Positions 1-8,613 of a DNA stretch of 64,000 bases are shown here, one piece after another. The position numbers were made by a program, and so were the translations under genes. The stretch lies in NCBI RefSeq assembly GCF_003063355.1, contig NZ_NESH01000003.1, positions 124,001 to 188,000 on the forward strand. Reading direction: 5' to 3'. The notes beneath the pieces are model-generated. The model worked only from the letters and a program-made list of their open reading frames with translations. It had not been told where the DNA came from and searched no databases. The stretch is from Limnohabitans sp. Bal53 (lineage in GTDB: Bacteria; Pseudomonadota; Gammaproteobacteria; Burkholderiales; Burkholderiaceae_C). The number at the start of each line of letters is the position of its first letter. Positions within the stretch are counted from its first letter, which is position 1.

Positions 1-411
1 CACCGCCAGCTGCGCGAGCACACCGCCATTCCCGTGGCGGTGGGTGAGTCGATGTACCACCCGATGCAGTTCCGCGAATATCTGGAGCAAGGTGCGTGCG
101 CCATCGTGCAGCCCGATGTGGCGCGCATTGGCGGCATCACGCCTTGGATCAAAACCGCGCACTTGGCCGAAACTTTTGATGTGGCGGTGTGCCCGCACTT
201 CTTGATGGAGCTGCATGTGAGCCTGTGTGCGGCCGTTCCCAACGCCACCTGGGTCGAATACATCCCGCAGCTGGACGACATCACCACTTCGCGCATGCGG
301 GTGCAGGATGGTTTTGCCCTTCCACCCGAGACCCCTGGTTTGGGCATCGCCTGGGACTGGGCCGCCATCGCAGCAAGACAGATCACCCAACTGGAGATAA
401 AAGCACCATGA
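1..411 (+). CDS. Enolase-superfamily sugar-acid dehydratase, C-terminal fragment (5' end outside window)
   Basis: The reading frame is open from the first base, so only the last 136 residues are seen. They match the C-terminal barrel of the mandelate racemase branch of the enolase superfamily: metal-ligand Glu in VGES (fragment residue 16), Asp39 in QPDVARIGG and His66 in CPHFLMELH as the Asp-His catalytic dyad, and Glu86 in WVEY. Family members dehydrate sugar acids such as rhamnonate, fuconate or talarate. The next two dehydrogenases and the FAH-fold hydrolase suggest a 6-deoxy-sugar acid substrate, but the substrate cannot be fixed from this piece. The stop overlaps the next start (ATGA), so the genes are probably translated together. 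Confidence 0.8.
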   Translation, partial: HRQLREHTAIPVAVGESMYHPMQFREYLEQGACAIVQPDVARIGGITPWIKTAHLAETFDVAVCPHFLMELHVSLCAAVPNATWVEYIPQLDDITTSRMRVQDGFALPPETPGLGIAWDWAAIAARQITQLEIKAP

Positions 412-1157
412 GACTCAAAGGAAAAATTGCGCTCGTCACCGCAGCCGGTCAGGGCATTGGCCAGGCGGCAGCTCTGGCCATGGCGGCAGAAGGTGCCACC
501 GTTTACGCCACCGATGTGAACGCCGAATTGCTCAAAAGCTACCGGGGCGTGGCGAATGTACACACCGCCGTTTTGAATGTGCTCGACAAGCAAGCGATTG
601 CAGCCCAAGTGGCCAACTTGCCTCGCATTGACATCGTCTTCAACTGCGCGGGTTTTGTGCACAACGGCAACATCGAATTGGCCACCGACGACGATTGGGA
701 ATTTGCCTTCAACCTGAACGTGCGCTCGCAGTTCTGGATGATCCAGGCGGTCATTCCCAAGATGGTGGCGCAGTTTGCACAAACCGGTCACGGCGGCAGC
801 ATCATCAACATGGCCAGCGTGTGCTCCAGTGTTCGAGGTTTGCCCAACCGCTTCATTTACGGCACCAGCAAGGCGGCCGTGATTGGTCTCACCAAAAGCG
901 TGGCAGCCGACTATGTGCGCCAAGGGGTGCGGTGCAACTGCATCTGCCCCGGCACGGTGGACACGCCTTCGCTGCAAGACCGCATCAACAGCTATGCCGA
1001 CCCTGTGCAGGCGCGCCAGGACTTCATCAATCGCCAGCCCATGGGCCGTTTGGCGCAAGCCCACGAGATCGCGCCCATCGTCACCTTCCTCGCATCCGAC
1101 GAGTCCATCTTCGCCACCGGCAATGCCTACATGGTCGACGGTGGCATGACCATTTGA
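408..1157 (+). CDS. SDR-family oxidoreductase, probable 2-keto-3-deoxy-L-fuconate-type dehydrogenase
   Basis: This 249-residue classical short-chain dehydrogenase has the nucleotide-binding TAAGQGIG motif at residues 11-18, Asp37 at the end of beta-2 (suggesting NAD preference), NCAG near 79-82, and the catalytic set Asn104, Ser137, Tyr151 and Lys155. The final VDGGMTI is typical of the fold. Overall it resembles the branch holding bacterial 2-keto-3-deoxy-L-fuconate dehydrogenases and their BDH2-like relatives. It overlaps the upstream dehydratase by 4 bp. Its role as oxidiser of the 2-keto-3-deoxy sugar acid is inferred from the neighbours; other hydroxy-acid substrates remain possible. Confidence 0.85.
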   Translation: MRLKGKIALVTAAGQGIGQAAALAMAAEGATVYATDVNAELLKSYRGVANVHTAVLNVLDKQAIAAQVANLPRIDIVFNCAGFVHNGNIELATDDDWEFAFNLNVRSQFWMIQAVIPKMVAQFAQTGHGGSIINMASVCSSVRGLPNRFIYGTSKAAVIGLTKSVAADYVRQGVRCNCICPGTVDTPSLQDRINSYADPVQARQDFINRQPMGRLAQAHEIAPIVTFLASDESIFATGNAYMVDGGMTI

Positions 1158-1177
1158 TTTTTTCCAGAAAGACACAC

Positions 1178-1936
1178 ATGAACTTGCTCGACATGAAAGG
1201 CCGCCACGCGGTCATCACCGGCGGTGCCACCGGCCTGGGTTTTGCCATTGCGCAGCGCATGCTGGCCTCGGGTGCCCGCGTCACCATTTGGGACCGCGAT
1301 GCCGCAGGCATGGTCCAAGCCGCTGAGCTATTGCGCCAAGGTCAGTTGGGCGCCGTGGTCAACACGGTCCAGGTGGATGTGGCAGACCACGCCTCGGTGG
1401 CGCAGGCCACTGCGCAAACCACCGCGCTGGCCGGCGTGGATGTGCTGGTCAACAGCGCGGGCATCACCGGCCCCAACGTCAAAGTGTGGGACTACCCGGT
1501 GGACGCCTGGAAGCAGGTGTTCGATGTGAACGTGCATGGCCTGTTCCATTGCTGCCGCGAACTCAGCGCCCACATGAAGGCGCGCAATTACGGCCGCATC
1601 GTCAACATCGCCTCGGTGGCGGGCAAAGACGGCAACCCCAATGCCAGCGCGTACAGTGCGAGCAAGGCGGCGGTGATTGGCCTGACCAAATCGCTGGGCA
1701 AAGAGCTGGCCGATACCGGTGTGCGCGTGAACTGTGTCACCCCGGCGGCTGTGAAGACGGCGATCTTTGATCAAATGACGCCCGAGCACATCCAGTTCAT
1801 GCTCTCCAAGATTCCGATGGCCCGCTTTGGCGAGCCCGAAGAAGTCGCCGCCATGGTGACCTGGCTGAGCACGGAAGAATGTTCCTTCTCCACCGGCGCG
1901 GTCTTTGACCTGTCGGGTGGCCGTTCCACTTATTGA
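1178..1936 (+). CDS. SDR-family oxidoreductase (second in sugar-acid operon)
   Basis: A 252-residue classical short-chain dehydrogenase. It has TGGATGLG at residues 14-21, Asp39 after beta-2, NSAG near 92-95, and catalytic Ser146, Tyr159 and Lys163. It starts 20 bp after the previous dehydrogenase and 26 bp before the FAH-type hydrolase, in the same operon. In L-fucose and L-rhamnose oxidative pathways one dehydrogenase acts on the free sugar and another on the 2-keto-3-deoxy acid, so this may be the sugar dehydrogenase or a paralogue with a related substrate. The exact substrate cannot be read from the sequence. Confidence 0.82.
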   Translation: MNLLDMKGRHAVITGGATGLGFAIAQRMLASGARVTIWDRDAAGMVQAAELLRQGQLGAVVNTVQVDVADHASVAQATAQTTALAGVDVLVNSAGITGPNVKVWDYPVDAWKQVFDVNVHGLFHCCRELSAHMKARNYGRIVNIASVAGKDGNPNASAYSASKAAVIGLTKSLGKELADTGVRVNCVTPAAVKTAIFDQMTPEHIQFMLSKIPMARFGEPEEVAAMVTWLSTEECSFSTGAVFDLSGGRSTY

Positions 1937-1962
1937 TTTTGTTCAAGCACTGAAAGGTATTT

Positions 1963-2826
1963 ATGAAACTCGTTCGTTATGGCCAACCCGGCAAAGAGAA
2001 ACCCGGTCTGATCGACGCCGAAGGCCGCTTGCGCGACTTGAGCGGTGTGGTCAAAGACATCTCGCCTGATCTGCTGAACGACAAGGCCTTGGCCAAGCTG
2101 GCCAAAGTCAAAACCGACAAGCTGCCTTTGGTGCGCGGCAAAAAGCGTTTTGGCACGCCCATCTCTTACACCAGCAAATTCATTGCCATTGGCCTGAACT
2201 ACGCCGACCATGCGGCCGAGTCGAACATGCCCATCCCGGCCGAACCCATTGTGTTCACCAAGGCCATCTCCTGCATCCAGGGTGCCAACGACGACGTGAT
2301 GCTCCCCAAGGGCTCCAAAAAATCCGACTGGGAAGTGGAACTGGGCATCGTCATTGGCACCCGCGCCCGTTATGTCACGCAAAAAGATGCGCTCAACCAT
2401 GTGGCTGGTTATTGCGTGGTGAATGACGTGAGCGAGCGCGAATACCAACTCGAGCGCGGCGCCACCTGGGACAAGGGCAAGGGTTGCGACACCTTCGGCC
2501 CCGTGGGGCCTTGGCTGGTCACACGCGACGAAGTGCCCAACCCCCAAGCCTTGGGCATGTGGCTCGATGTGAACGGCGTGCGGATGCAGACCGGCAGCAC
2601 CAAGACCATGATTTTTGGCGTGGCCAAGCTGGTCAGTTATGTGAGCCAGTTCATGACGCTCGAGCCTGGCGACATCATCACCACCGGCACCCCACCGGGT
2701 GTGGGCATGGGCATCAAGGTGGACGGCAAGCCCGCGCCGGTGTTCTTGAAGCGCGGCGACGTGATGCGTTTGGGCATCGATGGCCTGGGTGAGCAAACCC
2801 AAAAAGTGGTGGCCTTCAAACTCTGA
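1963..2826 (+). CDS. Fumarylacetoacetate hydrolase-family protein, probable 2,4-diketo-3-deoxy-L-fuconate hydrolase
   Basis: A 287-residue FAH-fold protein. Metal ligands are visible as Glu124 and Glu126 in WEVELG and Asp155 in VVNDVSERE; the segments DTFGPVGPWLVTRDE and TTGTPPGVGMG are also typical. The N-terminus (MKLVRYG with a KPGLID segment) matches proteins often labelled ureidoglycolate lyase but shown in some bacteria to hydrolyse 2,4-diketo-3-deoxy-L-fuconate to pyruvate and lactate. As last gene of the operon it would perform the C-C cleavage step. An AAAGG ribosome-binding site lies just upstream. The FAH call is firm; the substrate is inferred. Confidence 0.85.
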   Translation: MKLVRYGQPGKEKPGLIDAEGRLRDLSGVVKDISPDLLNDKALAKLAKVKTDKLPLVRGKKRFGTPISYTSKFIAIGLNYADHAAESNMPIPAEPIVFTKAISCIQGANDDVMLPKGSKKSDWEVELGIVIGTRARYVTQKDALNHVAGYCVVNDVSEREYQLERGATWDKGKGCDTFGPVGPWLVTRDEVPNPQALGMWLDVNGVRMQTGSTKTMIFGVAKLVSYVSQFMTLEPGDIITTGTPPGVGMGIKVDGKPAPVFLKRGDVMRLGIDGLGEQTQKVVAFKL

Positions 2827-2832
2827 TGCACA

Positions 2833-2880
2833 CGTCTGGACACATGGCCAGGGCGGCAAGCTCTGCCATGTGTCCAAACG
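2833..2880. repeat. Inverted repeat between the sugar-acid operon and aroB
   Basis: Arms of 16 bp at 2833-2848 (CGTCTGGACACATGGC) and 2865-2880 (GCCATGTGTCCAAACG) match at 15 of 16 positions around a 16-nt spacer. No T-run follows, so it is not a standard intrinsic terminator. It ends 27 bp before the aroB start and could be an operator-like site, an mRNA-end hairpin of the upstream operon, or a small repeat element. Confidence 0.7.
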
Positions 2881-2907
2881 TCACCCCAAACCCCTACACT
2901 TGGGGGC

Positions 2908-4035
2908 ATGTCTGAGACCACATCCTCCCCCCAAACCGCTCCTGTTCAAACGGTCGCCATTTCGCTGGACGACCGCAGTTACGACATCCAGATTGGCCAA
3001 GGCCTGCTGAGCCGCCCTGACACTTGGGCCGGTCTGCCCAAGGCGACAACGGCCATGATCGTGACCAACGACACCATTGCCCCGCTGTACGAGGCCGCTT
3101 TGCGCAGCGCGATTGCCCCGCATTACAAACAGGTGCACACCGTGGTGTTGCCCGATGGCGAGGCGCACAAAGACTGGCCCACCCTGAACCTGATTTTTGA
3201 CGCATTGCTCGGTCAAGGCTGCGACCGCAAGACGGTGCTGTTTGCGCTGGGCGGCGGTGTGGTGGGCGACATGACCGGCTTTGCGGCGGCGAGCTATATG
3301 CGTGGTGTGCCCTTTGTGCAGGTGCCGACCACGCTTTTGTCGCAGGTCGACTCGTCGGTGGGCGGCAAGACCGCCATCAACCACCCGTTGGGCAAAAACA
3401 TGATCGGCGCGTTCTACCAACCCGTGCGCGTGGTCTGCGACCTGAACACCCTGACCACTTTGCCCCCGCGCGAGTTGAGCGCGGGCCTGGCCGAAGTCAT
3501 CAAATACGGCCCGATCGCCGACATGGCCTTCTTCGATTGGATCGAGGCCAACATCGACGCGCTCATCGCCCAAGACCCGGCCGCATTGGCGCACGCCGTC
3601 CAACGCAGCTGCGAGGTCAAGGCCTGGGTGGTGGGTCAAGACGAGCGCGAAGCGGGCCTGCGGGCCATCCTGAATTTTGGGCACACCTTCGGCCACGCCA
3701 TCGAGGCGGGTCTGGGCTTTGGCGTTTGGTTACACGGCGAAGCCGTGGGTTGCGGCATGGTCATGGCAGCAGAACTTTCGCAGCGCCTGGGCAAAGTCGA
3801 CGCCGCTTTTGTGGCGCGTTTGCGGGCCTTGATCGCGCGTGCGGGCTTGCCGGTGCGCGGCCCGGTCATTGATGCGGCCGACAACGCGGGCCATTACATC
3901 GAACACATGCGCCTCGATAAAAAAGCCATCGGCGGCGACATCCAGTTTGTGGTGATCGATGGCCCCGGAAAAGCCACCGTGTGTGGTGCGCCCGACGCCT
4001 TGGTGCGCGAGGTGATCAACGCCTGCTGCGCCTGA
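2908..4035 (+). CDS. aroB: 3-dehydroquinate synthase
   Basis: Cyclises DAHP to 3-dehydroquinate, the second step of the cytoplasmic shikimate pathway, using NAD and zinc. The 375-residue protein shows the NAD-binding [11 protein letters not shown] at about 115-125, the segment [19 protein letters not shown] with the conserved lysine, Glu196 in LAEVIKYG, and the two zinc histidines His259 (FGHTFGH) and His276 (LHGEAVG). Length is normal. aroB commonly follows aroK in proteobacteria; here no aroK is present and a sugar-acid operon lies upstream. dgt starts 3 bp after the stop, so the two are probably one transcript. Confidence 0.98.
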   Translation: MSETTSSPQTAPVQTVAISLDDRSYDIQIGQGLLSRPDTWAGLPKATTAMIVTNDTIAPLYEAALRSAIAPHYKQVHTVVLPDGEAHKDWPTLNLIFDALLGQGCDRKTVLFALGGGVVGDMTGFAAASYMRGVPFVQVPTTLLSQVDSSVGGKTAINHPLGKNMIGAFYQPVRVVCDLNTLTTLPPRELSAGLAEVIKYGPIADMAFFDWIEANIDALIAQDPAALAHAVQRSCEVKAWVVGQDEREAGLRAILNFGHTFGHAIEAGLGFGVWLHGEAVGCGMVMAAELSQRLGKVDAAFVARLRALIARAGLPVRGPVIDAADNAGHYIEHMRLDKKAIGGDIQFVVIDGPGKATVCGAPDALVREVINACCA

Positions 4036-4038
4036 ACC

Positions 4039-5220
4039 ATGTTGGCCGAGTCATTGGATTTGCCTGTGGGTTCAAGCCAGCCACTGGCCAGCTTGTCGGC
4101 GCTGGCCTGCGATCCGGCGAACAGCCGGGGCCGACGGTTTGCTGAAGCTCCCGCGCCCACGCGCAACGCTTTCCAGCGTGACCGCGACCGCATCGTGCAC
4201 TCCACCGCATTCCGGCGGCTGGTCTACAAAACACAGGTGTTTTTGAACCACGAAGGTGACCTGTTTCGAACGCGGCTCACGCACTCCATTGAAGTCGCCC
4301 AGCTGGGTCGCTCCATCGCTCGGGCGCTGGGGCTCAATGAGGATTTGGTCGAAGCCGTGTCGCTGGCGCACGACCTGGGCCACACGCCTTTCGGACACGC
4401 TGGGCAGGACGCGCTGAACGAATGCATGGCCGAGCACGGCGGCTTTGAACACAACCTGCAAAGCCTGCGTGTAGTGGATAAGCTTGAAGAGCGCTACCCG
4501 GCGTTTGACGGCCTGAACCTGAGCTTTGAAACCCGCGAGGGCGTGCTCAAACATTGCTCGCGTACGAATGCCGAGCATCTGGAGCGTACCGAGCCGAGCG
4601 GGGTGGGGCGGCGCTTCATCGACCGCACCCAGCCCAGCCTGGAGGCGCAGCTGTGCAACCTGGCCGATGCGATTGCCTACAACGCACACGACATCGACGA
4701 CGGCGTTCGCTCGGGGCTGATCAGCATCGAGCAACTGCTGGAGGTGGAGCTGTTTGCGCATTACCACCAACAAACGCTGGCCGAGCACCCGGGCTTGTCA
4801 GAAAAGCCGCGCCGCGTTTTGTACGAAACCATTCGCCGCATGCTGAGTGATCAGGTGTACGACGTGATCGACACCACCCGCCGGGCCGTGTTGCGGGCGG
4901 GCGTTGCTTCGTTGGAAGAAGCCCGCTTGGCTGGGCCTTTGGTGGCTTTCAGCCCCGGCATGAAGGCCCGCAGCGGCGAGCTCAAAAAGTTTTTGTTCGC
5001 GCAGCTCTACCGCCATCCGCAGGTCATGCACACCACCGGGCAGGCGCAGCAGGTGGTGCGTGAGTTGTTCGCCGCTTACGTGGCCCAGCCCGCTGAGATG
5101 TCCGCCGACTTCGCCGCCAATACCGACCTGCATCGCTCGGTGGCCGACTACATCGCTGGCATGACCGACCGCTTTGCCCTGCGGGAGCACGAACGCCTGA
5201 CCGGGCGCAAGTTGTTGTGA
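4039..5220 (+). CDS. dgt: dGTPase-like deoxynucleoside triphosphate triphosphohydrolase
   Basis: A 393-residue HD-domain protein of the type 2 dGTPase-like family, which splits dNTPs into deoxynucleoside and triphosphate. Metal ligands of the HD site are visible: His82 (RLTHS), His111-Asp112 (LAHDLGHTPFGH) and Asp210 (LADAIAYNAHDIDD). The RDRDRIVHSTAFRRL segment near 47-61 is characteristic. Homologues lie next to aroB in many betaproteobacteria, though no joint function is known. The stop codon overlaps the GTG start of the transporter by 4 bp (GTGA). Confidence 0.95.
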   Translation: MLAESLDLPVGSSQPLASLSALACDPANSRGRRFAEAPAPTRNAFQRDRDRIVHSTAFRRLVYKTQVFLNHEGDLFRTRLTHSIEVAQLGRSIARALGLNEDLVEAVSLAHDLGHTPFGHAGQDALNECMAEHGGFEHNLQSLRVVDKLEERYPAFDGLNLSFETREGVLKHCSRTNAEHLERTEPSGVGRRFIDRTQPSLEAQLCNLADAIAYNAHDIDDGVRSGLISIEQLLEVELFAHYHQQTLAEHPGLSEKPRRVLYETIRRMLSDQVYDVIDTTRRAVLRAGVASLEEARLAGPLVAFSPGMKARSGELKKFLFAQLYRHPQVMHTTGQAQQVVRELFAAYVAQPAEMSADFAANTDLHRSVADYIAGMTDRFALREHERLTGRKLL

Positions 5221-6434
5221 GCCCGGTGAGCGCCCACCGCGCCGCTTGGCTGGTCGTCCTCGCGGGCGGCGTGGCGGCTTTGCAGGTGGGCAAGTTGCCG
5301 CCCGCCTTGCCCGCGCTGCAGGCCGAGCTGGGCCTCACGCTGGTGCAGTCCGGTTTCCTGTTGTCCATGGTGCAACTCGCTGGCATGAGTTTGGCGGTGT
5401 TCATGGGCCTGCTGGCCGATGGCATGGGGCTCAAGCGCAGCATGGTGCGCGGGTTGTGCTTGCTGGCGCTGGCCAGTGGTTTGGGCGCATTCGCCACGTC
5501 GGTCACGGCTTTGCTTTTCTTGCGAGCGATGGAAGGGTTGGGTTTTTTGCTGGTGGCATTGCCCGCGCCCGCCTTGATCCGCCGCTTGGTGCCGCCCGAG
5601 CAGCTGCCCGGCATGCTGGGCGTGTGGGGCGCCTACATGCCCACCGGCACTGCGCTGGCTTTGCTGGCCGGTCCGCTGTTCATTCCGGCCTGGGGCTGGG
5701 GGGCTTGGTGGTGGCTGTTTGCTGCCGTGTCGCTGGCCATGGCCGCGTGGTTGTGGCGCAGCGTGCCCGCTGACCCCGTGGCCCACACAGCCGCAGCGGG
5801 GCTTGGTGCCTGGCAGCGCCTGCGTCGCACTTTGAGTGCCCGAGGCCCCTGGCTGGTGGCCCTCACTTTCGGCATGTATTCGGGCCAGTGGCTGGCGGTG
5901 GTGGGTTTCTTGCCGTCCATTTACGCAGCCGCTGGGGTGAGTGGTGCGCTGCTGGGCGTGCTCACGGCCTTGGCGGCGGCCGTCAACATTTTGGGCAACA
6001 TGGCCTCGGGCCGCTTGCTGCAGCGCGGCTGGGCACCCCGCAGCACGCTGTGGCTGGGCTTTGGCGCCATGGCGCTGGGCAGCACGGTGGCTTTTGCGCC
6101 CTTCACTGAAAGTCTGCCTTGGTTGCGTTTTGCCGGGGTGCTGTTGTTTTCGGGCATGGGCGGCTTGGTGCCGGGCACGCTGTTCAGCTTGGCGGTGCGC
6201 CTGGCCCCGGGGGAGCAGCAAGTGGCCACCACGGTGGGCTGGGTGCAGCAACTCTCGGCCCTGGGGCAATTTGTGGGGCCCCCCGTGGTGGCGGCCGTGG
6301 CCGCTCGGGCAGGCGGCTGGCAGCTCACGCCGCTGTTCACGGTGGGCTGTTGTGTGGTGGGGGCGGTGCTGGCCTGGCTGGCTGGGCGCGAATTGGCGCG
6401 ACGTGTCGAACTGCAAAACAAACCTGCAAGTTGA
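5217..6434 (+). CDS. Major facilitator superfamily transporter
   Basis: A 405-residue integral membrane protein with about twelve hydrophobic segments in two halves. The loop between segments 2 and 3 reads GLLADGMGLKRS, matching the MFS G-x-x-x-D-x-x-G-x-(K/R) pattern. The start is GTG at 5217, overlapping the dgt stop by 4 bp, which supports translational coupling. It resembles small-molecule exporters or CynX-like carriers, but nothing in the sequence fixes the substrate. It is the last gene of the aroB-dgt run; the sequence after it becomes visibly richer in A+T. Confidence 0.88.
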   Translation: MSPVSAHRAAWLVVLAGGVAALQVGKLPPALPALQAELGLTLVQSGFLLSMVQLAGMSLAVFMGLLADGMGLKRSMVRGLCLLALASGLGAFATSVTALLFLRAMEGLGFLLVALPAPALIRRLVPPEQLPGMLGVWGAYMPTGTALALLAGPLFIPAWGWGAWWWLFAAVSLAMAAWLWRSVPADPVAHTAAAGLGAWQRLRRTLSARGPWLVALTFGMYSGQWLAVVGFLPSIYAAAGVSGALLGVLTALAAAVNILGNMASGRLLQRGWAPRSTLWLGFGAMALGSTVAFAPFTESLPWLRFAGVLLFSGMGGLVPGTLFSLAVRLAPGEQQVATTVGWVQQLSALGQFVGPPVVAAVAARAGGWQLTPLFTVGCCVVGAVLAWLAGRELARRVELQNKPAS

Positions 6435-6765
6435 GAGCGGCTGCGTTTGTTAAGCTGATAGATTCATTCTTCAAAAAATGCATGTCTCAGATATTTTGAA
6501 GCCGACTGGCTTGATCGAGTAATGCTGCAGGCCAGCCAGCGTGATGCGTTGACAATGTGAGTCATACTTTTGTGCGAAGCACGAGATGTTCAAAATAAGG
6601 AGAAGGTTCAATGGTTTGGAGCGACGTTTCAAGGGGCACATTGTCGCGTGCATCTTCAGTGCTTGGGCTGGGTTGCGGTTGTCTTTTTGTGTCGTCTGTA
6701 AGCGTTGCTCCAGTCATTGACTGGGCGGAAACAAGAAATCAAAAAGCAGTGAGCGGGTTGACATC
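6435..6765. other. 331-bp gap between the transporter and the AlbA_2 gene
   Basis: This stretch is more A+T-rich than its surroundings. It holds an 8-bp inverted repeat (CTTCAAAA at 6469-6476, TTTTGAAG at 6494-6501) without a T-run, a TTGACA at 6549-6554 with no good -10 partner, and a short ORF from 6611 described separately. I see no RNA gene here. Confidence 0.6.
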
Positions 6766-6769
6766 ATGA
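6611..6769 (+). CDS. Possible 52-residue leader or remnant ORF coupled to the AlbA_2 gene
   Basis: An ATG at 6611 is preceded by a strong ribosome-binding sequence (AAGGAGAAGG, 6597-6606) and opens a 52-codon frame whose TGA (6767-6769) overlaps the start of the next gene as ATGA. The product starts MVWSDVSRG and has a short hydrophobic stretch LGLGCGCLFVSSVSVAPVI. I recognise no family. It could be a small coupled protein, a leader peptide, or the tail of something degraded. The ribosome-binding site and overlap are the only support. Confidence 0.35.
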   Translation: MVWSDVSRGTLSRASSVLGLGCGCLFVSSVSVAPVIDWAETRNQKAVSGLTS

Positions 6770-8205
6770 CCAAATTTGGCCAAGAGAACAGCACCACCGA
6801 ATTCAAACGACAGCTCAGCGATGCGCTGGAAAAAGAAGTGGTGGCGTTTCTCAATTCAGCCAAGGGCGGCGATCTGTACATCGGTGTGGATGACGATGGT
6901 GAAGTGCTGGGCGTCAGCGATGTGGATGCCCAGATGCTGGCGATTTCTGACCGCATCCGCAACAACATCTTGCCCTCTTGCCTCGGGTTGTACGACGTGT
7001 ATGCGCAGGAACACGAGGGAAAAACCGTGATTCATGTGGTGGTGACGCGCGGCACCGAAAAACCGTATTACCTCAAACGCTACGGTCAATCACCTGCAGG
7101 TTGTTTCACTCGGGTTGGCAGCGGCGTGCAGCCCATGACCTCGGGCATGATTGACCAACTCTATGCCGGGCGGGTGCGCAACTCGCTGCGCAACATTCCC
7201 GCGCCGACCACGCTCAAACTCACGTTCCAGCAGTTGAAGATTTACTACCAGGAAAAAGGCTTCGAGATCAACGATACCTTTTTGCACAACCTCGACCTTT
7301 ACGTGCCGGACAGCGAACGCCTGAATTACGCCGCCTACTTGCTGGCGGACACCAACAGCATTTCCATCAAGGTCGCCAAATATGCCGGAGCCGACAAATG
7401 CGACCTGATCGAAAACCAGGAATACGGCTACTGCTCACTGCTCAAGGCCACCCACCGTGTGCTCGACAAGCTCGAAATCGAAAACCGCACCCTGACCCGC
7501 ATCACCGGCGCCGCAGAGCGCGAGCAGCGCCGCTAGTTCAACGCCCGCGCCCTGCGCGAAGCGCTGATCAACGCCATCATTCACAACGACTACACCGCCG
7601 AGGTGCCGCCGCTGGTGGAGATTTATGCTGACCGCATCAGCATCACCTCATATGGCGGACTGTTGAGTGGTTTGAGTCTGGAGGAATGCCTGAGTGGCCG
7701 ATCCATGCCGCGCAACCGCGAACTGATGCGGGTGTTTCGCGACATGGAGCTGGTCGAGCACCTTGGCTCGGGCATGCGGCGCATCTTGAATGCCTACGAC
7801 AGTGACATCGTTCACATCAGCGAGCACTTTTTTGAGCTGCGTTTTCCGATGGCGTCTGAGGCCCTGGCGCTTATTCCCGAAGTGGCAGAGTCAGGGGCAG
7901 AGTCAGGGGCAGAGTCAGGGGCAGAGTCAGGGGCAGAGTCAGGGGCAGAGTCGTTATCAAAAAAAATCCTGCATCTTCTTCGCGAGGCAGCTTTATCCAA
8001 GTCTGAACTCTCAAGCCAGTTGGGCCTCAAGTCCGTCACTGGCGCACTGAACCGCGCAGTCAACGCGCTGTTGGAGGCTCATTGGATTGAAAGAACCCTG
8101 CCTGATAAACCCCAAAGCCGCCTGCAAAAATACCGGCTGACGCAGGCGGGGTGGCTGGGGATGGACTCATCAAGGAATCACGATGCCGTTGATGGGCGTG
8201 GTTGA
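6766..8205 (+). pseudogene. AlbA_2 (Schlafen-like) / RecG-related transcriptional regulator-type gene, split by an in-frame amber codon
   Basis: Two open segments lie in the same frame: 6766-7536 (256 residues) and the continuation to 8205, separated only by TAG at 7534-7536. Read through, the product is 479 residues. It has an N-terminal AlbA_2 domain (TTEFKRQLSDALEKEVVAFLNS, DLYIGVDDDGEV), a C-terminal ATPase-like domain (ALREALINAIIHNDY, GSGMRRIL), a Gly-Ala-Glu-Ser repeat near 373-396, and a winged-helix-like end. The break falls just before the conserved ALREALINA segment, so the N-terminal piece alone lacks half the protein. Such proteins act as regulators or in defence-like loci. Probably a recent pseudogene; a sequencing error is the main alternative. 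Confidence 0.8.
7885..7952 (+). repeat. 12-bp tandem repeat, five full copies plus 8 nt
   Basis: The unit GCAGAGTCAGGG is repeated perfectly from 7885 to 7944, followed by GCAGAGTC. The unit length is a multiple of three and encodes Ala-Glu-Ser-Gly, so copy-number change would lengthen or shorten the linker between the ATPase-like and winged-helix parts without a frameshift. The lack of divergence between copies suggests recent expansion. Confidence 0.95.
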
Positions 8206-8572
8206 TGAGTAAGTGGTCCGTTTCTTCACTTAAGGATGGACTGAATAACTTAATTGCAGCTGCTGTACAAAGCCTGATTGTTTGATGCAGTGATTTTTGA
8301 GTGTCTGCCGATTACGCTGCCCTGCTAACGAGACCCAGCAACGCGTACGCCATGGGCAAACCTCGGCCATGTTGGCTGTCAATGCGAGCGCATTCGCCTG
8401 TATTGGGACATTGGCGCGCTGATCCACGCTCGCCAGCAGCAAGAGGGCTGGGGGGCCTGGGTGATTCCGCATTTGGCGCGTGATTTGCACAACGAACTGC
8501 CGGAGGAAAAAGGCTTTTCCGAGCGCAACATCAAGCGGATGTTGGCGGTTTATCGCGAATACCCCCACCTTC

Positions 8573-8601
8573 AATTTGTGCCACAAGCTGTGGCACAAAT
8601 T
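8573..8601. repeat. Perfect 13-bp palindrome in the DUF1016 remnant, copy 1
   Basis: Arms AATTTGTGCCACA (8573-8585) and TGTGGCACAAATT (8589-8601) are perfect complements around a 3-nt loop AGC. The core GTGCCACAAGCTGTGGCAC recurs with two changes 39 nt downstream. In frame it encodes VPQAVA. Confidence 0.9.
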
Positions 8602-8613
8602 GAGCCAGACACC

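Noticed and set aside
5148..6416. 422-residue minus-strand open frame opposite the MFS gene
   Set aside because: The product is rich in His, Gln, Arg and Gly with no hydrophobic core or domain; the plus-strand transporter explains the region.
7534..7536. TAG read as a recoded amino acid (pyrrolysine-like)
   Set aside because: No sign of the recoding machinery or a downstream signal, and the gene lies among other broken genes; a nonsense mutation is simpler.
7885..7952. Tandem array as a possible CRISPR
   Set aside because: Units are 12 bp and contiguous, with no spacers and no cas genes nearby.
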